Shown here: positions 62,020 through 64,000 of the stretch, piece after piece
Layout of the letters: each line of letters starts with the position of its first letter
How positions within the stretch are numbered: position 1 is the stretch's first letter
DNA from: an uncultured Paracoccaceae bacterium
GTDB lineage: Bacteria > Pseudomonadota > Alphaproteobacteria > Rhodobacterales > Rhodobacteraceae
Reading direction: 5' to 3'
Length of the DNA: 64,000 nucleotides
NCBI GenBank assembly: GCA_947503175.1
Contig: CANNCO010000001.1
Coordinates: 1,364,001-1,428,000, forward strand
Program-made: the position numbers and the translations under genes
Notes under the pieces: model-generated
Databases searched by the model: none
What the model was told of the DNA's origin: nothing
The model's input: the letters and a program-made list of their open reading frames with translations, nothing else

Positions 62020-63147
62020 CTAGCCTTCCGCCTGCGCCTCGGCCCGGCTCTTGCCCGACACATCCATTGCCAGCGTCGCCGCCATGAACGCGTCCAGATC
62101 ACCGTCCAAGACGCCCTTGGTATCGGATGTCTCGTAATTCGTCCGCAGGTCCTTCACCATTTGATAGGGCTGCAAGACATATGATCGGATCTGGTTACCC
62201 CAACCCGCTTCGCCCTTGGCCTCATGCGCCTCGGTGATCGCGGCGTTTCGGCGGTCCAGTTCCTGCTGGTAGAGGCGTGATTTCAGGGCCCGCATGGCAA
62301 TATCGCGGTTCTGGTGCTGGGATTTCTCTGAACTCGTCACCACGATCCCGGTGGGGATATGCGTGATCCGCACTGCCGAATCCGTTGTATTCACGTGCTG
62401 GCCGCCAGCGCCCGAGGACCGGTAGGTGTCGATCCGGATATCCGACGGGTTTACGTCGATCTCGATGTTTTCGTCCACGACCGGATAGACCCAGACCGAG
62501 GAGAACGAGGTGTGCCGCTTGGCCGCGCTGTCGAAGGGTGAGATGCGCACCAGCCGGTGCACGCCCGATTCCGATTTCAGCCAGCCATAGGCATTGAGGC
62601 CGGAAATCTTGTAGGCCGCCGATTTGATCCCGGCCTCGTCGCCCGCGCTTTCCGACAGGAGTTCCACCGAATAGCCCTGCTTCTCGGCCCAGCGGACATA
62701 CATGCGCGCCAGCATCGACGCCCAGTCACAGCTTTCGGTTCCGCCAGCACCCGCGTTGATCTCAAGGAACGTGTCGTTGCCGTCCGCCTCGCCCGACAAC
62801 AGCGCCTCAAGCTCGGCCTGCGCGGCGCGTTCGGCCAACGTCTTCAGCGCCGCCTCTGCCTCGGAGACGACGTCTTCATCCTCCTCGGCCTCGCCCAGTT
62901 CGATCAGTTCGACATTGTCCGAAAGCTCCTGGCTCATCGACTTATAGCGGTCCACCGCATCCACCAGCATCTGACGTTCGCGCATCAGCTTTTGCGCCCG
63001 GTCGGGGTCGTTCCAAAGGTTCGGGTCTTCGGCCATCGCGTTGAACTCCTCCAAACGATGCTCGGCCGTGTCCCAATCCATGCGTTGCCGCAACAAGGCC
63101 AGCGACTTTTCGATTTCGGCAACAGTATTTTCCGCGTCGGCGCGCAT
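62020..63147 (-). CDS. prfB: peptide chain release factor 2
   Basis: 375 residues. The stop-codon-reading tripeptide SPF is at residues 203-205 and the peptidyl-hydrolysis GGQ at 248-250 ([17 protein letters not shown]). RF2 reads UGA and UAA. The frame is continuous from the ATG, so the programmed +1 frameshift of Escherichia coli prfB is not used. It follows the PBP1A gene by 62 bases on the same strand, a common alphaproteobacterial order. Confidence 0.98.
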   Translation of the reverse strand: MRADAENTVAEIEKSLALLRQRMDWDTAEHRLEEFNAMAEDPNLWNDPDRAQKLMRERQMLVDAVDRYKSMSQELSDNVELIELGEAEEDEDVVSEAEAALKTLAERAAQAELEALLSGEADGNDTFLEINAGAGGTESCDWASMLARMYVRWAEKQGYSVELLSESAGDEAGIKSAAYKISGLNAYGWLKSESGVHRLVRISPFDSAAKRHTSFSSVWVYPVVDENIEIDVNPSDIRIDTYRSSGAGGQHVNTTDSAVRITHIPTGIVVTSSEKSQHQNRDIAMRALKSRLYQQELDRRNAAITEAHEAKGEAGWGNQIRSYVLQPYQMVKDLRTNYETSDTKGVLDGDLDAFMAATLAMDVSGKSRAEAQAEG

Positions 63148-63209
63148 CGGTTCACCTGCTCAGGAAGCTCAGAGCCGGGTGATACCAAGACCCTCCGATA
63201 CCGGCAAGG

Positions 63210-64000
63210 TCAGTAAAGTCCACCCGACCCCAGCGTGCCGATGTTGCTGTTCGACGGAAGCTCGACAACATTTCCCGAAGATGTGGTGATCGTCGTTGTT
63301 TCCGGACGCGTTTCGCCCTCGGGTGTGAACAGTGGCAGGTTCGCCCCCATGGCGAAACCGCCATCATAGGTCAGTCCAAAGACCGGCTCTTCGCCGTCGC
63401 GGAAGTACTCCGCCACGACATCCGGACCCGAGACACTGTCGGGAAGGCGTTCCCCGGTCAGGCGATCGATTTTGATGAACCGGCCCCCTTCGGGCACTTC
63501 GAATGGCCCGCCGCCATAGACTTCGACCGCCTTCTCCATGAACTTCTGGAACACCGGCGCGCACAGCCGCCCGCCACCGGCACCGCTGCCCATGGGTCTG
63601 GGGTTGTCATATCCGATGTAACAACCCGCCGCGATATTCGACGTGAAACCCACGAACCACGCGTCTTTTTCATCGTTTGTCGTACCCGTCTTACCCGCGG
63701 TGGGCACCGACAGGTTTATCGCCCCCGCCGCCGTTCCACGATCGACGACGCCCTGCATCATCGATGTCAGCTGATAGGCGGTGACCGGGTCCATGACCTG
63801 ACGCCGGTTCGACACGATGCGCGGCGCGCGTCCCGCTTCAAGCGACGGTGCGGAACACTCCTCGCATTCCCGCCCGTCGTGGCGATAGATCGTCTTGCCC
63901 CAGCGATCCTGCACCCGGTCGACCAGTGTCGGTTCAATCCGCTCGCCGCCATTGGCGAACATCGCATAGGCCGCGACCATTCGGTACAGCGTTGTTTCTT
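63210..64000 (-). CDS. mrcA: penicillin-binding protein 1A, C-terminal part (cut by window edge)
   Basis: The frame is open to the right edge and reads ETTLYRMVAAYAMFANGGERIEPTLVDRVQDRWG, then YQLTSMMQGVVDRGTA, the transpeptidase KTG box in PTAGKTGTTNDEKDAWFVGFTSNIAAGCYIGYDNPRPMG, and a C-terminal tail rich in Thr/Ser. This is the end of the transpeptidase domain of a bifunctional class A PBP that polymerises and crosslinks peptidoglycan. The catalytic Ser (SxxK) and the glycosyltransferase domain lie outside the window. Confidence 0.95.
   Translation of the reverse strand, partial: ETTLYRMVAAYAMFANGGERIEPTLVDRVQDRWGKTIYRHDGRECEECSAPSLEAGRAPRIVSNRRQVMDPVTAYQLTSMMQGVVDRGTAAGAINLSVPTAGKTGTTNDEKDAWFVGFTSNIAAGCYIGYDNPRPMGSGAGGGRLCAPVFQKFMEKAVEVYGGGPFEVPEGGRFIKIDRLTGERLPDSVSGPDVVAEYFRDGEEPVFGLTYDGGFAMGANLPLFTPEGETRPETTTITTSSGNVVELPSNSNIGTLGSGGLY

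Noticed and set aside
62020-63147. Programmed frameshift in prfB
   Set aside because: The frame is continuous from the ATG with no internal UGA or slippery CUU-U near codon 25.

Overview
This 64 kb window is high-GC, gene-dense chromosomal DNA from an alphaproteobacterium, most likely a Rhodobacteraceae member of the marine Roseobacter type. The case rests on gene families and neighbourhoods: a ChpT-type histidine phosphotransferase divergent from a DUF3553 gene, an NDUFA12-MlaD-DUF2155-aat block, an olsB-olsA ornithine-lipid pair, a ribosomal protein L21 with an Ala/Lys/Pro linker and a helix-hairpin-helix tail, and a folate/corrinoid one-carbon cluster with a 'virulence factor' family gene. 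Almost everything is housekeeping or core accessory metabolism. I see no phage, insertion sequence, plasmid functions, CRISPR array or rRNA.

Layout. 0-3 kb: a GFA-family fragment at the left edge, a DUF1428 gene and a methyltransferase, and a PreT-like flavin/Fe-S oxidoreductase. 3-8.6 kb: accB-accC, a frameshifted FkbM methyltransferase, aat, then DUF2155-mlaD-NDUFA12 and a family-25 glycosyltransferase. 8.6-14.4 kb: a secreted nuclease followed by a run of transport genes (EamA, ArgO, RhtB, aquaporin, MFS) and a VOC protein. 14.5-20.6 kb: rplM-rpsI with a clear terminator, a 52-residue membrane protein, a thioesterase, a DUF1801 protein, an M32 carboxypeptidase, heme A synthase, a TrmJ-type tRNA methylase and a TfoX-like protein. 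20.6-30.6 kb: an intergenic region with a long inverted repeat, a ThiE-like protein, olsB-olsA, DUF3553/chpT, obgE-proB-proA, two GNAT genes carrying three domains, and rplU-rpmA with a recognisable promoter and terminator.

30.9-44.6 kb: a second GFA protein, DUF2059, tRNA-Ser(CGA), rlmE, ppx/gppA, then the one-carbon cluster (virulence-factor protein, MetF-like reductase, HAD phosphatase, methyltetrahydrofolate:corrinoid methyltransferase, CoA transferase, P460-like cytochrome, membrane proteins, ASKHA reactivase), and tRNA-Gly(CCC) directly followed by a thioesterase. 44.6-64 kb: the zwf-pgl-pgi operon, which feeds glucose 6-phosphate to 6-phosphogluconate; a radical SAM gene; DUF924; an MFS gene; an AsmA-like giant with queA; bcp with a ferritin-like DUF455 gene; an M23 peptidase-bactofilin pair; an EmrB-type exporter; DUF2189; VOC; prfB; and the C-terminal end of a penicillin-binding protein 1A at the right edge.

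The points I would look at first are: a strong-SD, eight-codon, rare-codon leader ORF with a hairpin just upstream of the ArgO-type exporter; matching LacI-type operator palindromes in front of zwf-pgl-pgi and of an MFS gene 3 kb away; Arg-rich tails shared by two proteins of the one-carbon cluster; an orphan radical SAM protein with a Cys-rich C-terminus; and an apparent strand-composition change near 23.3 kb.
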